51,740 bases of DNA from an uncultured Desulfobulbaceae bacterium (GTDB lineage Bacteria > Desulfobacterota > Desulfobulbia > Desulfobulbales > BM004), in contig CAMYKS010000017.1 in the NCBI GenBank assembly GCA_947259115.1, positions 1-51,740 of the forward strand. The letters are read 5' to 3'. The notes under the pieces are model-generated. The model saw nothing but the letters and a program-made list of their open reading frames with translations. It searched no databases and was not told where the DNA came from. The translations under genes were made by a program, and so were the position numbers. Below are positions 25,830 to 35,518 of the stretch, in pieces (position 1 is the stretch's first letter; each line of letters starts with the position of its first letter).

Positions 25830-25885
25830 GGGGACAGTGTCAATGGTCGTCACGTTGCGTATGACGACAATTAAATTCTGTCCCC
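25830..25885. repeat. Hairpin repeat, copy 4 (upstream of ruvC)
   Basis: A 56-bp element is bounded by GGGGACAG (25830-25837) and CTGTCCCC (25878-25885). Inside is GTGTCAAT then stem GTCGTCA (25846-25852)-9-TGACGAC (25862-25868), then AATTAAATT. It fills almost all of the gap between the YebC stop and the ruvC start, so it would be transcribed with either gene. It is the clearest single-hairpin copy of the family, together with copy 1. Confidence 0.85.
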
Positions 25886-25886
25886 T

Positions 25887-26639
25887 TCAATCCGAAACTG
25901 CTTCCATTATCTCATCCGAAATGTCAAAATTGGAATAGACGTTCTGGACATCATCGTGTTCTTCAAGGCTTTCAAGGAGTCTTAATATCTGCCTTGCAGG
26001 TTTTTCCTCGGTGATATCAACAACATTTTGCGGGATCATTGCAACTGAAGCCTCAATAAACTTGACCCCATCTGCTTGCAGGGACTCCCGTACCGTTTCA
26101 AAATCCTCCGGCGCAGTTACCACCTGGTACACATTATCCTCTTCAACAACATCGTCAGCACCGGCTTCAAGAGCCTTATCCATCAGTTCCTCTTCGCCTA
26201 TGGTATCTTTATCGACCAGGATGGAACCTTTTTTTTCAAACATCCAGGAAACACACCCGGTCTCCCCAAGATTGCCACCGCTTTTGCTGAAAGCGTGCCG
26301 TATATCAGCCACTGTGCGATTCTTATTATCGGTCATGCAGTCCACTAAAACAGCAACACCGCCGGGACCGTAGCCCTCGTAGGAGATCTCATCATACACC
26401 GCTCCTTCCAGTTCTCCGGTTCCCTTCTTGATTGCCCGTTCAATATTGTCCTTGGGCATATTTTCGGACTTGGCTGTTGCAACAGCAGAACGCAATCTTG
26501 GGTTGCCCTCGGGGTCGCCGCCGCCCATCCGGGCTGCAACGGTAATCTCCTTGATAAGCCTGGTAAAAATCTTGCCTCTTTTGGCATCGAGTGCACCCTT
26601 CTTTCTTTTAATGGTGCTCCATTTCGAATGTCCCGACAC
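25887..26639 (-). CDS. YebC/PmpR (TACO1) family protein
   Basis: The 250-residue product opens with the family signature [25 protein letters not shown] and contains [35 protein letters not shown] and [20 protein letters not shown]. Members of this family have been described both as transcription regulators (including of ruvC in some bacteria) and, more recently, as ribosome-associated factors that relieve stalling at proline stretches. The direct linkage to ruvC here is the widespread YebC-RuvC arrangement. Length is normal. The spacing to ruvC is occupied by a hairpin repeat. Confidence 0.95.
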   Translation of the reverse strand: MSGHSKWSTIKRKKGALDAKRGKIFTRLIKEITVAARMGGGDPEGNPRLRSAVATAKSENMPKDNIERAIKKGTGELEGAVYDEISYEGYGPGGVAVLVDCMTDNKNRTVADIRHAFSKSGGNLGETGCVSWMFEKKGSILVDKDTIGEEELMDKALEAGADDVVEEDNVYQVVTAPEDFETVRESLQADGVKFIEASVAMIPQNVVDITEEKPARQILRLLESLEEHDDVQNVYSNFDISDEIMEAVSD

Positions 26640-26838
26640 TTCCTGGTACCTCCTTGTCTATTTAAAGCGTTAAACTTGAATAACGGTTAGTGGTGAAAAT
26701 TAATATAATTAAGGGTTCGAGGGGTCAAGGGTTCAAGGGGAAAACCGGAAAACTACAATCCAAAACTATTAATGCTTACTACTATTGATAACTCTATTCA
26801 TCAACAAAACCGAAGACTACATCTGTTACCCTTGAACC

Positions 26839-27435
26839 CTAGTCCTTAAACCCTACTCCCAGGACGAAAACCTCACGGCTTTCACTCCTTGAACTTTTTG
26901 GTTTAACGATCTTAACCGTTTTAAAACTCTTTCGCACTGAATCTACAAATTCCCTGAAATCTTCCCCTTCAAAAACTTTGACATAGAAATTTCCTCCGTT
27001 TTTGAGCAGCTTTTGAGCCAGTTCCAGGACGCGTCTCGCCAAGTGCAGGGACTGCTGCTGATCCACCCACTTATTACCAGATGTCCGGGGGGCTATATCA
27101 CTTAGAACAACACGGAAAGTCTTTCTTATTTCCTGCACTTTTCCGACAATATCGTCTGCCATGATATCATCGCAGAACCAGATAATCTCTGCTGCGTTGG
27201 CAATGCTTACTTTTTTACCCTCCTGCAGGTCTACACCAAGAACAAGCCCTTGGGGTCCAGCAGCTCTGGCTGCATAGATGGACCAACTGCCCGGATAGCA
27301 GCCAAAATCCAAAATTGCATCCCCGCTCTTAATAAACCGGTATTTCTTTTGTGCCTCTTCCAGTTTATAGACAGACCTGGCGGGATAGTTGTCCTTCTTT
27401 GCCTTTTTATAATAATAGTCTTGAACCTTGCGCAC
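26839..27435 (-). CDS. rlmE: 23S rRNA (uridine-2'-O) methyltransferase RlmE (FtsJ)
   Basis: RlmE methylates U2552 of 23S rRNA late in large-subunit assembly, using SAM. The 198-residue product has the catalytic set expected for the family: the Lys in RSVYKLEE, the SAM-binding ILDFGCYPGSWSIYAA, Asp in VLSDIAPRTSGN, and Lys-Glu in FYVKVFEGEDF. Size is close to the family norm of about 200. The gene precedes YebC on the same strand, separated by ~200 bp of degenerate CAAGGGTTCAAGG repeats. Confidence 0.95.
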   Translation of the reverse strand: MRKVQDYYYKKAKKDNYPARSVYKLEEAQKKYRFIKSGDAILDFGCYPGSWSIYAARAAGPQGLVLGVDLQEGKKVSIANAAEIIWFCDDIMADDIVGKVQEIRKTFRVVLSDIAPRTSGNKWVDQQQSLHLARRVLELAQKLLKNGGNFYVKVFEGEDFREFVDSVRKSFKTVKIVKPKSSRSESREVFVLGVGFKD

Positions 27436-27727
27436 TTTTTAGCCTATTTGTCTGTTTTCCACAAGCTTTGCCGGGAAGCAATGCAACCGGAGGAGTTATT
27501 AACAGATTATCTTTGGTATATTAGAAGGTTAAAGGTATAAGGTTAAAGGGTTAAAAAAAAATTGTTTTACTTTTTTCTGCTAACTGCAATCTGCCGCCAA
27601 CCAACTCTCTTTACTCTTTAGCCATACAATCTTGGCCAAGCATCAGGTACACGAGCATGGCGAGTCCCCAAGAGCCCGGTGCCCAGTACGGATTATTTCC
27701 TTTCACCTTCAGCCTTCAGTCTTCAGC

Positions 27728-30205
27728 CTAACCTTCTATCTTTATCCCCCATATGTCTTTGGCATATTCGCGGATAGTCCTGTCAGTGGAAAATTTGCCG
27801 ATTCTGGCAACATTTAAGATAGATTTACGACACCAACTCTTCGCATCCTGATATGCCCGGCTCACCTCTTTCTGGCACCGGACATAATCTTCAAAATCCT
27901 TGAGCAGCAGATAAGGGTCATGGGGATCCAGCAGACTATCAGCCAGAGAACGAAACTCCTCTTTGACCCCATTACTGAAAAAGCCGTTCCTGATGGAGTC
28001 GATTGTGCGGCGCACCGCAGCATTGGACAGATATATATCCTGTGGACTCCTGCCGGGATTTTTTCTTTCTTTTTCAACTTCTGTAGCTGTCATGCCGAAA
28101 ATAAAGATATTATCTTCGCCCACCTCATCCCGTATCTCAATGTTTGCACCATCCAGAGTACCGATGGTAAGTGCACCGTTTAAGGCAAACTTCATATTGC
28201 CGGTCCCGGATGCTTCGGTGCCTGCTGTTGAAATCTGCTCCGAAAGATCAGCAGCCGGAATAATTCTCTCCGCCAGGGACACCCCGTAATTTGGGATAAA
28301 TACAACCTTGAGTTTCCCATCTGCCATGGGATCGCTGTTGACTTTCTCTGCCACCGAGTTAATGAGCCTGATAATCCCTTTAGCCATAAAATAAGATGGA
28401 GCTGCCTTGCCGCCGAATATAACGGTGCGGCCCACAACCTTCGTCTCTGGATTATGAATTATCCAGTGGTATAAGTGAATGACATGCAGGATATTCAGAA
28501 GCTGCCTTTTATATTCATGAATCCGCTTGACCTGGACATCAAACATACTTTCAGGATCAACGCTCAAACCGCATTCCCGGCTGATGAATTTTGCCAGTTT
28601 TATCTTCCTGCTCTTTTTTGCAGCGGCCCACTTCTTTTGAAATTTTCGATCTTCGGCAAAGGGTTCCAGGCCCCTGAGATGATCAAGGTCAGTAACCCAT
28701 GCATCTCCGATGGTATTTGTGATCAGGCCGGCCAGTTCAGGGTTACTCTTTAAAAGCCAACGCCTCTGGGTAATACCATTAGTCTTGTTGTTAAACCGTT
28801 CGGGAAAAATCTCATAATACTCTTTAAAAATCCTGGTGCGGAGAAGGCTGGAATGAAGCTCGGCCACCCCATTTACCGAATGGCTGCCGATAACTGCAAG
28901 TGATGCCATGCGAATCTTTCTCTCGCTGCCTTCCTCAATGAGGGAGAGTTTTTTCTGCATGGTCAAATTGTTGGGGTAACGTTTGGCGACTTCCTTAAGA
29001 AAGCGGAAATTGATGTCATATATGATTTCAAGATGCCTGGGCAACACCCTGCCGAGGGTCTCGACTGACCAGGTTTCCAAGGCTTCCGGCATCAGGGTAT
29101 GATTGGTAAAACCGAAAGTGTCTACACATATCTGCCAGGCTTTCTCCCATTTCAGCCCCTCGATATCGACAAAAAGCCTCATTAATTCAGGAATGGCAAT
29201 GGCTGGATGGGTATCATTCAGTTGAATTGCTATTTTAGCGCTGAACCGGTCAAAAGACTCATTCTTCTTTTTGTAGCGCCTGATAATATCCTGCAGGGTC
29301 GCCGCCACAAAAAAGTACTGTTGCCGCAGACGAAGCTCCTGGCCTTCCCTTATATCATCAGATGGATACAGGACCTTGGAAAGTGTTTCGGACTTTACCT
29401 TGTTCTGTACCGCTCCAATGTAATCTCCCCTGTTGAAATATGTCAGGTCGAGATCCCTTGAAGCCTTCGCGGTCCAGAGGCGCATATTATTGACATGATT
29501 ATTACGATAGCCCGGCACCAGGTAATCACATGCCATGGCCATCACTATTTCAGAATCAATCCACTCGACTTTTTTATGGCCGGCTTCATCCTCATAATGT
29601 TTTACCTGGCCATAGAATTGTACGGGAAACATGTGGTGCGGACGCTGAAACTCCCAGGGAGTCCCATAGCGCAGCCAATCGTCAGGACTCTCAACCTGGT
29701 GGCCGTTCAACAGCTTCTGGTAAAAGATACCAAATTCATAGCGGATACCGTAGCCATATGCCGGAAGTCCCAGGGTGGCCATGGAATCCATGAAGCAGGC
29801 GGCAAGGCGCCCAAGGCCCCCATTTCCAAGGGCGGCGTCCTCCTCCATTTCACGAATTTCATCCAGGTCATATCCCAGAGATTTCAAGGCTGCTGCCACC
29901 TCATCATAAAGACCCAGGTTAATGAGGGCATTACCCAGGGTCCGGCCTATGAGAAATTCAAGAGACAGGTAATAGATTCTCTTTTTTTTCTTCCGGTAAG
30001 AACTGCGCTGGGTTTTGATCCAGTTTTCAATCAGGATATTACGAAGCGTGTAGGCCAGGGCATTATAGACATCCCGTTCCCCGACCAGTTGAGGATCACG
30101 CCCCTGAAAGATCAACAGATGCTGATAAATCTGTTTTTTAAGAATTTCGATGTCATGTGGGTCCTGAGTCCCGCTGAAATAGTCCCCTTCCATTTTTTTT
30201 GGCAT
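27728..30205 (-). CDS. glgP: Glycogen/alpha-glucan phosphorylase
   Basis: The enzyme releases glucose-1-phosphate from glycogen or maltodextrins using PLP. I choose ATG 30205 (MPKKMEGDYFSG), giving ~825 residues; the longer frame from 30310 adds 35 residues of hydrophobic, non-family sequence. Family blocks are plain: LEFLIGRTLGNALINLG, ALGNGGLGRLAACFMDSMATLGLPAYGYGIRYE, NDTHPAIAIPELMR, TNHTLMPEALE and the PLP-lysine region TEASGTGNMKFALNGALTIGTLDGANIE near residue 660. The C-terminus DIWGIKIEG is complete. It indicates a storage-polysaccharide turnover pathway; no other glg genes are in the window. Confidence 0.97.
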   Translation of the reverse strand: MPKKMEGDYFSGTQDPHDIEILKKQIYQHLLIFQGRDPQLVGERDVYNALAYTLRNILIENWIKTQRSSYRKKKKRIYYLSLEFLIGRTLGNALINLGLYDEVAAALKSLGYDLDEIREMEEDAALGNGGLGRLAACFMDSMATLGLPAYGYGIRYEFGIFYQKLLNGHQVESPDDWLRYGTPWEFQRPHHMFPVQFYGQVKHYEDEAGHKKVEWIDSEIVMAMACDYLVPGYRNNHVNNMRLWTAKASRDLDLTYFNRGDYIGAVQNKVKSETLSKVLYPSDDIREGQELRLRQQYFFVAATLQDIIRRYKKKNESFDRFSAKIAIQLNDTHPAIAIPELMRLFVDIEGLKWEKAWQICVDTFGFTNHTLMPEALETWSVETLGRVLPRHLEIIYDINFRFLKEVAKRYPNNLTMQKKLSLIEEGSERKIRMASLAVIGSHSVNGVAELHSSLLRTRIFKEYYEIFPERFNNKTNGITQRRWLLKSNPELAGLITNTIGDAWVTDLDHLRGLEPFAEDRKFQKKWAAAKKSRKIKLAKFISRECGLSVDPESMFDVQVKRIHEYKRQLLNILHVIHLYHWIIHNPETKVVGRTVIFGGKAAPSYFMAKGIIRLINSVAEKVNSDPMADGKLKVVFIPNYGVSLAERIIPAADLSEQISTAGTEASGTGNMKFALNGALTIGTLDGANIEIRDEVGEDNIFIFGMTATEVEKERKNPGRSPQDIYLSNAAVRRTIDSIRNGFFSNGVKEEFRSLADSLLDPHDPYLLLKDFEDYVRCQKEVSRAYQDAKSWCRKSILNVARIGKFSTDRTIREYAKDIWGIKIEG

Positions 30206-30322
30206 TGCCCACCCGAGTATTCCTGAGATGCTGTAACCTGATAATTTTAAACCGGTTAAGCTGCTTGCATTTATAAAATATAAATGAACAAATACTACAT
30301 CGCCCTGCAACAGAAAATCAAA

Positions 30323-31798
30323 TTAATTATGTAATTTCATATAGTTTTTCACCCAGGCCAGGGCCTGCTCTCTATCCTGCACCTCTCCATCAACCTGTGC
30401 ACTTTCCAGGCTGTCAAATATTTCTCTGAATTTTGGTCCCGGTTCAAGCCCGAAAATTTCTATCAGGTCGCTGCCGCCTAACAGACGTTTAGCAAGTACC
30501 GGCTGTATGGTTTGACGGTAAACGGTCTCCACCTCGTGGAACAGGCTGGCCATGTCTTGTTCCATCCCGGGTGGTTTGCCGGTCCCGCGTCCTGCCAGGC
30601 TGTCTGCCATGGCCAGCATAAAGAGCCCGGGAAAATCATCTCCCACTGTCTTGATCAGGCGCAGATAAGCTTTGGGCGTCAACCCTGTTTTCTTGAGGGC
30701 ATTGTTCAGATGAAAAGGCCACATATGAACGGAAATAAAGCGGGCAACATATTCCCTGTCACTTCTGCCCCACTTGAAACGGTCCGCAATTATTTCAAAA
30801 ATCCTTGCTCCCTCTTTATCATGGTTGTAGAAGGTAATGCGTCCACCCCGATCTTCCCTGATTTCATGCGTTTCTGGCTTACCCAGGTCATGGAACAGGG
30901 CTGCCCATTTCAACAGTATATTTCGTCTGTTCCCCTGCAGGTAACCGATGAGCAATTCACCATAGCCGGGGAAGTATTTCCCAGGGTCTTTTTGTACTTT
31001 CTCCATGTGCTCGAGGGCGGCAATCCCATGTTCAAAAACATCCAGATGGTGGCTTGCCGGCTGTTTTACACCAACACCTCTGTACAACTCCGGCACCAGT
31101 TCCTGGAGAACGCCATTTTCATGCATTGCCGTTATGGTCGTAATTGCTTCAGGTACTGCCATTATGGCGTCAAGTTCATAGGCTATACGTTCCTCAGAAA
31201 CCAGAAAGAGGAGATGGATGTGTTCTCGAATCTGCTTTATGGTATGCGGTTCGATCCTGAATCCGAACGCTGCCATAAATCTGAAGGCCCTGAGCAGTCG
31301 CAGCGGGTCACTGACAAAAACAGCCGCCGAAGTACTCCGCAAAATCTTGTCCTGCAGATCTTTTTGCCCCCCTGCCGGGTCATGGATATCAGGAGGTTCA
31401 ATGCCATCCCAGGATGCAGGAACCTGCGCGGGAAACGGGACTGCCATGCTGTTAATGGTAAAATCCCGTTTCAGAAGATCCTCTTCAATATTTACTGCAC
31501 CTTCGCGAAAAGAAGAAATGTCAACGCAAACTTCCTGCCAGACGACCCTGGCCACGTCTTCTTCTTCATCCATGGGCACAAATGTGCCTCCAAGTTTCCG
31601 GGCCAGTTCCTCTGCCCAGCCAAAACTATCCTGCGCAACAGTTACATCAAGATCATTTGACTCCCGCCCCATGAACCAATCACGAACAGTTCCTCCGGCA
31701 ATATAGCAGGGGGAGGATTTCTCCCGCATGAGGGCTGCCAACGCCTGCACAACAGGCCCTGGGTACTGCTCCAGCAATTTACAGGGGTTTGTTCTCAT
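30323..31798 (-). CDS. tRNA nucleotidyltransferase / poly(A) polymerase family protein with HD domain
   Basis: The 491-residue product has an N-terminal class II nucleotidyltransferase head with YIAGGTVRDWFMGRESNDLDVTV (GG and DxD motifs), RDFTINSMAVPF and DPLRLLRAFRFMAAFGFRIEP, and a C-terminal HD phosphohydrolase domain with LFHDLGKPETH. This layout is that of CCA-adding or A-adding tRNA nucleotidyltransferases that repair tRNA 3' ends; some bacteria have separate CC- and A-adding enzymes of this kind, so exact specificity is open. Length is at the long end for CCA enzymes because of the HD domain. The neighbour glgP starts 118 bp downstream on the same strand. Confidence 0.92.
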   Translation of the reverse strand: MRTNPCKLLEQYPGPVVQALAALMREKSSPCYIAGGTVRDWFMGRESNDLDVTVAQDSFGWAEELARKLGGTFVPMDEEEDVARVVWQEVCVDISSFREGAVNIEEDLLKRDFTINSMAVPFPAQVPASWDGIEPPDIHDPAGGQKDLQDKILRSTSAAVFVSDPLRLLRAFRFMAAFGFRIEPHTIKQIREHIHLLFLVSEERIAYELDAIMAVPEAITTITAMHENGVLQELVPELYRGVGVKQPASHHLDVFEHGIAALEHMEKVQKDPGKYFPGYGELLIGYLQGNRRNILLKWAALFHDLGKPETHEIREDRGGRITFYNHDKEGARIFEIIADRFKWGRSDREYVARFISVHMWPFHLNNALKKTGLTPKAYLRLIKTVGDDFPGLFMLAMADSLAGRGTGKPPGMEQDMASLFHEVETVYRQTIQPVLAKRLLGGSDLIEIFGLEPGPKFREIFDSLESAQVDGEVQDREQALAWVKNYMKLHN

Positions 31799-31961
31799 AG
31801 CAGGTGGGTTGTAACAGTTCCTCAGGCATATTCATGCATTGGGCGAAAAATAGTCTTAGCTAAATGATCCATGAAATATTCTGCTTAAATGTTTATAATG
31901 AATTTATCCGGTAACGTTAGTCAACATATTTCGTAAATTAAAGAAACGATTGATAATAACC

Positions 31962-32456
31962 ATGGATTCTCCGCTGCAGAAAACAATTCGTATCGGCAAT
32001 ACAAGCGTTGGTTTGATCGGCCTCAATGTAGCCCTGGCTCAATTGTCCGACAAAAATATTTCCGAAGATGAAGCAGTAGATTTCTTATACGAACAGGTGT
32101 ACCGGAAAAACTATATACCGGAGCAGGCGGTCAAACCCTATAAAGAGGCCTTACGCAAAGAATACAGGCGTTACCACAACCTTGACAGCCCGGAAGGTCA
32201 GGGCCTGACAATCCGTGTCCTGGGCCGGCCCTGTGTTACCTGCAATAAGCTTAAAACAATGGTGATTGACATACTGCAGGAAAAGAAAGCGGCTGCGGAT
32301 ATCGAAGACGTGCAGGACCTTGACGAAATTTGGCGGTACGGAGTCACTAAAACACCGGCACTCATCATAAATGGCAAGGTCAAAAGCGCCGGTATCCAAC
32401 CGCCGCGGGTCCAGATTGAACAGTGGATTGATGAGGCAATTGAAAAAGCAGGCTAA
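31962..32456 (+). CDS. Thioredoxin-like protein with CxxC and an N-terminal helical extension
   Basis: I prefer ATG 31962 over the TTG four codons upstream. The 164-residue product has a C-terminal thioredoxin-like fold of the small MTH895/Thioredoxin_3 type: LTIRVLGRPCVTCNKL (Cys91, Cys94), then GVTKTPALIINGKVKSAG with the cis-Pro, and QIEQWIDEAI. About 75 residues precede this domain and form charged helices (ISEDEAVDFLYEQVYRKNY). Such proteins act as small disulfide reductases or thiol carriers in anaerobes; the substrate is unknown. It has no signal peptide, so it acts in the cytoplasm. It stands alone, divergent from the nucleotidyltransferase gene. Confidence 0.85.
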   Translation: MDSPLQKTIRIGNTSVGLIGLNVALAQLSDKNISEDEAVDFLYEQVYRKNYIPEQAVKPYKEALRKEYRRYHNLDSPEGQGLTIRVLGRPCVTCNKLKTMVIDILQEKKAAADIEDVQDLDEIWRYGVTKTPALIINGKVKSAGIQPPRVQIEQWIDEAIEKAG

Positions 32457-32751
32457 AGGTTCAAGGTTCAAGGCAAAAGGTTCTTATAGTAAAAAACTTA
32501 AAACCTTCAGTCATCAATCTAAAGCCCTCCCGTCTTTCTTCGTTCATGAAATATTCAAGAAGCTCATTATCGTTAAATGTTAAAACTGCTTTGTCTGCCT
32601 TTGCACCCCATTAGGAGGCATAAAAAAAATATACAGCCAATTTATATTTCATCTTTTAGCTTTATACTTTATCCTTTTACCATGAGCTGATGGCCTTTAC
32701 CCTTTCAACCCTTAACCCTTATTCCTGCGCTCTGAGCCTTTCAAAAAAATT

Positions 32752-34029
32752 ATGAACCCGGGCATATTCATTTCAGATTTTTTGGTTGCGCAAGGTTTTA
32801 CGCAGCATATAGGCGATATCGTGGGATTGGCTTCAACCATCCTCATCCTGGTAATTCTTGCCCTTATCTCATACTGGCTCACGAAGCGATACATGGTCCA
32901 CCTGGTCGAAATCGTCTTCAAGCGCAGCAAAAACACCTGGGATGATGCCTTGGTTCAACATGGTTTTGTCAAGCGCCTTTCCTATCTCATGCCTATCATA
33001 GTCATCTATCTGGCAGCTGATTTCCTGCTGCCGCAACAGGCATTGGCACCTGAATTCTTCAAGCGTTTTGCCATGGTTTTCTTTGTCATGGGAGGTGTAT
33101 GGATGTTTGATGCCATTCTCCTGGCAATCCGTGAAATCTATGACAAATCCGCTATGGCTTCACGCCGTCCTATCAGGGGATATCTGGATGTTGTCAAAAT
33201 TATCGCCTATATTATGTCCGGTATCTTCATCGTTTCCATCCTTACCGACAAATCACCCTGGGGTGTTCTCAGTATTCTGGGCGGTTTCACTGTAGTCCTC
33301 ATGTTGGTATTCAAGGACACCATTCTGGGTTTTGTCGCCAGCATTCAGCTTTCCGGTCATGACATGGTCCGTATCGGCGACTGGATCGAAATGCCTAAAT
33401 ATGGTGCTGACGGCGATGTTATTGATGTATCGATTCACACGGTCAAGGTGCGCAACTGGGATAAAACAATTACTACCATCCCCACCTATGGTCTTGTCTC
33501 GGATGCATTTAAAAACTGGCGGGGCATGTCCGAGTCAGGGGGGCGCCGCATAAAACGTGCCCTTCATATTGATATGAGTTCCATTAAATTCTGTACTGAT
33601 GAAATGCTCGAACGTTTCAGCAAATTTGATTTCATAAAGGACTACATTGCCCAAAAACAAGAAGACATAAAGGTTTACAATAAGGAGCATGCAACTGATA
33701 CATCCCTGATAATTAACGGCAGGCGCCAGACCAATATCGGCGTTTTTCGTGCCTATATCATCGCGTATCTGAAAAAACATCCCCAAATACATCAGAATAT
33801 GACGTTCCTCGTCCGGCATCTAGAGCCTACCCAAGACGGACTCCCCCTCCAGATATATGTCTTCAGCAATGATCAGGTATGGGCCAATTACGAAGCAATC
33901 CAGGCTGATATCTTCGATCATCTGCTGGCAGCAGTGCCAGAGTTTGAATTGCGTGTTTTCCAGAATCCTACAGGATATGATTTCGCGGAGTGGGGTAAAG
34001 GAATGAGGAGTGAGAGACAAGGTGTTTAG
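32752..34029 (+). CDS. Mechanosensitive ion channel, MscS family (YbdG-like)
   Basis: The 425-residue product has N-terminal membrane helices (DIVGLASTILILVILALISYW, LSYLMPIIVIYLAADFLL, FAMVFFVMGGVWMFDAILLAI, VVKIIAYIMSGIFIVSIL) leading to the pore helix and MscS beta domain: GVLSILGGFTVVLMLVFKDTILGFVASIQL, then MVRIGDWIEMPKYGADGDVIDVSIHTVKVRNWDKTITTIPTY. It lets solutes out during osmotic downshock. Length, extended helices and the long cytoplasmic C-terminus with SEFRVFQNPTG-like text match E. coli YbdG rather than minimal MscS. It is probably monocistronic, followed by a hairpin repeat. Confidence 0.95.
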   Translation: MNPGIFISDFLVAQGFTQHIGDIVGLASTILILVILALISYWLTKRYMVHLVEIVFKRSKNTWDDALVQHGFVKRLSYLMPIIVIYLAADFLLPQQALAPEFFKRFAMVFFVMGGVWMFDAILLAIREIYDKSAMASRRPIRGYLDVVKIIAYIMSGIFIVSILTDKSPWGVLSILGGFTVVLMLVFKDTILGFVASIQLSGHDMVRIGDWIEMPKYGADGDVIDVSIHTVKVRNWDKTITTIPTYGLVSDAFKNWRGMSESGGRRIKRALHIDMSSIKFCTDEMLERFSKFDFIKDYIAQKQEDIKVYNKEHATDTSLIINGRRQTNIGVFRAYIIAYLKKHPQIHQNMTFLVRHLEPTQDGLPLQIYVFSNDQVWANYEAIQADIFDHLLAAVPEFELRVFQNPTGYDFAEWGKGMRSERQGV

Positions 34030-34038
34030 GCTGAAGAC

Positions 34039-34074
34039 TGTGTCAATCGTCGTTTTGTTTTGTTAAACGACAAC
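34039..34074. repeat. Hairpin repeat, copy 5 (downstream of mscS-like gene)
   Basis: GTGTCAAT is followed by stem GTCGTTT (34049-34055)-9-AAACGAC (34065-34071) and AACGC. No GGGGACAG/CTGTCCCC ends are seen, so this is a partial copy. The hairpin is ~10 bp after the mscS-like stop and might double as a transcript end, although no T-run follows. Confidence 0.7.
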
Positions 34075-34178
34075 GCTGAAGGTTAATGAATAATCTATGC
34101 CAGTGTTCGGAGTTAGGGAGTTAGGGAATAGTGAGAAGTTTTTTCCCTTGGACCCTCGACTCCTTGAACCCTTTTATA

Positions 34179-34898
34179 TCAATCCAATTCCACCGTCTCG
34201 ATCTTCACTTTAGCAAGGCCCTGCCGGTAAAAGCCCAATTGTTTTGCAGCACCCGAGGACAGATCAATAACTCTGCCGTCAACAAAGGGCCCCCGGTCAT
34301 TCACCCTGACTATCATTGACCTGCCGTTGGCAAGATTTTTGACCCTGACATGCATCGGCAGCGGCAGGTATTTATGGGCAGCTGTCGGCTTTTTCGGGTC
34401 AAAGGCCTCTCCGTTGGCAGTCATGGAGCCGCCTTTCTGACGTTGCGTTTCTTTGCCGTACCACGAGGCAACTCCTGTCTCTGAATATTGCAGTGCCTCT
34501 TCGACTGACATGGGAACATAGCGCTTTCCTTTAACCACATAGGGTGCATTTTTCACCTTGCCCTTTTCAATGGCCTCCTTGGGTGACATGCCGTCAATGG
34601 ACTCTATATCATTGGTCATGGGCCAGTCCAGGGGTGCGGCAACCACCTCAAAAGTATACTTGCCGATCTTATAGGCAATCTTGCACGTTCCAACGGTAAC
34701 ATCGGCTGCAAACTTTACCGTTTTATAGCCGGCGACCACGGTTCCCTCGGCGATATCATAGGTAGTGGAGAAAATACCACAACTGGCAAGGAGCAGAGAA
34801 ATCCAGCAGATACCTGCTAACAGGTAAAACCTTCCAAAGAAATTTTTCTGTTGGGAGAAGAAGGAAGCAAGTGGTTTGGCGATAAAAACTATCAGCAC
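34179..34898 (-). CDS. RlpA-like lipoprotein (double-psi beta-barrel)
   Basis: The 239-residue product has an N-terminal hydrophobic segment ending in a lipobox (ISLLLASC, Cys40), so it is likely an outer-membrane or periplasmic lipoprotein; the n-region before the hydrophobic core is rather long. The C-terminal ~100 residues are the RlpA double-psi beta-barrel: GVASWYGKETQRQKGGSMTANGE, AAHKYLPLPMHVRVKNL and VRVNDRGPFVDGRVIDLS, with the conserved His and Asp. RlpA proteins act on septal peptidoglycan, in some species as lytic transglycosylases. There is no SPOR domain, so septal targeting may be absent. Residues ~45-135 between lipobox and barrel do not match a family I know. Confidence 0.88.
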   Translation of the reverse strand: MLIVFIAKPLASFFSQQKNFFGRFYLLAGICWISLLLASCGIFSTTYDIAEGTVVAGYKTVKFAADVTVGTCKIAYKIGKYTFEVVAAPLDWPMTNDIESIDGMSPKEAIEKGKVKNAPYVVKGKRYVPMSVEEALQYSETGVASWYGKETQRQKGGSMTANGEAFDPKKPTAAHKYLPLPMHVRVKNLANGRSMIVRVNDRGPFVDGRVIDLSSGAAKQLGFYRQGLAKVKIETVELD

Positions 34899-35021
34899 TT
34901 TAACATACCAGCTTTTTGCCAGAATAAAACCGTTATAAACTCCTTAAAAAAGCTAATCGCTTTGCTCCCGATCAGCCTTTTTATACACGTAATATAATAA
35001 AAAAAACGAATCAGTTCAATA

Positions 35022-35399
35022 CTATACTTTCTTGGCATGGCAGCCGCTGCATTTAATAGGTGCATCCTTGCCTGCATCATTCACCTCTTTATGGCAATCC
35101 TTGCACAGTTTATGCGCCGCCTTCTTATAGCTGTTGACATCAGGGTTGCTTATATTCTTGGTATGGCAGCCGGCGCATTTAGCAATCACCATGATCTCAT
35201 CCTTGGCATGATGGCACGCGGTGCATGGATATGCTTCCTGGTGCTGGCGATGCGGGAAATCAGCCGGCTTACGTGCGGCTTCGGTCTGCAGAGTCATATC
35301 CGCGGGACCTATGCTTACCTCAATAGCAAAAGCATTAGCGACGATAAAAAGTGAAACAAAACCGCTTACAACTACTTTCGAGAACCATACAACCTTCAT
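35022..35399 (-). CDS. Tetraheme cytochrome c3-type protein (periplasmic)
   Basis: The start at 35399 follows a near-perfect ribosome binding site (GGAGGT on the minus strand) and is followed by a signal peptide (KVVVSGFVSLFIVANAFA). The 125-residue product has four CxxCH heme motifs: CTACHH, CAGCH, CKDCH and CSGCH, with extra histidines (FPHRQHQ and AAHKLC) that can serve as axial ligands as in class III cytochromes c3. Such proteins carry electrons between periplasmic hydrogenases or formate dehydrogenases and transmembrane complexes in sulfate reducers. A longer frame from 35513 exists but lacks a signal peptide in the right place. It is a strong marker of the organism's lifestyle. Confidence 0.95.
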   Translation of the reverse strand: MKVVWFSKVVVSGFVSLFIVANAFAIEVSIGPADMTLQTEAARKPADFPHRQHQEAYPCTACHHAKDEIMVIAKCAGCHTKNISNPDVNSYKKAAHKLCKDCHKEVNDAGKDAPIKCSGCHAKKV

Positions 35400-35518
35400 T
35401 AGTACCTCCCCAACAATTCTAATTTGACATGGTAACATTTTTATCAATTTATTCTGTAAACCGCGGGCAAAGGATATAAGGTCCCTGCCAAATGTCAACC
35501 CCTTCAGCAACAAAAAAA

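Noticed and set aside
30512..31660. 382-codon open frame on the plus strand
   Set aside because: It is antisense to the well-supported tRNA nucleotidyltransferase gene, and its translation has no recognisable family motifs.
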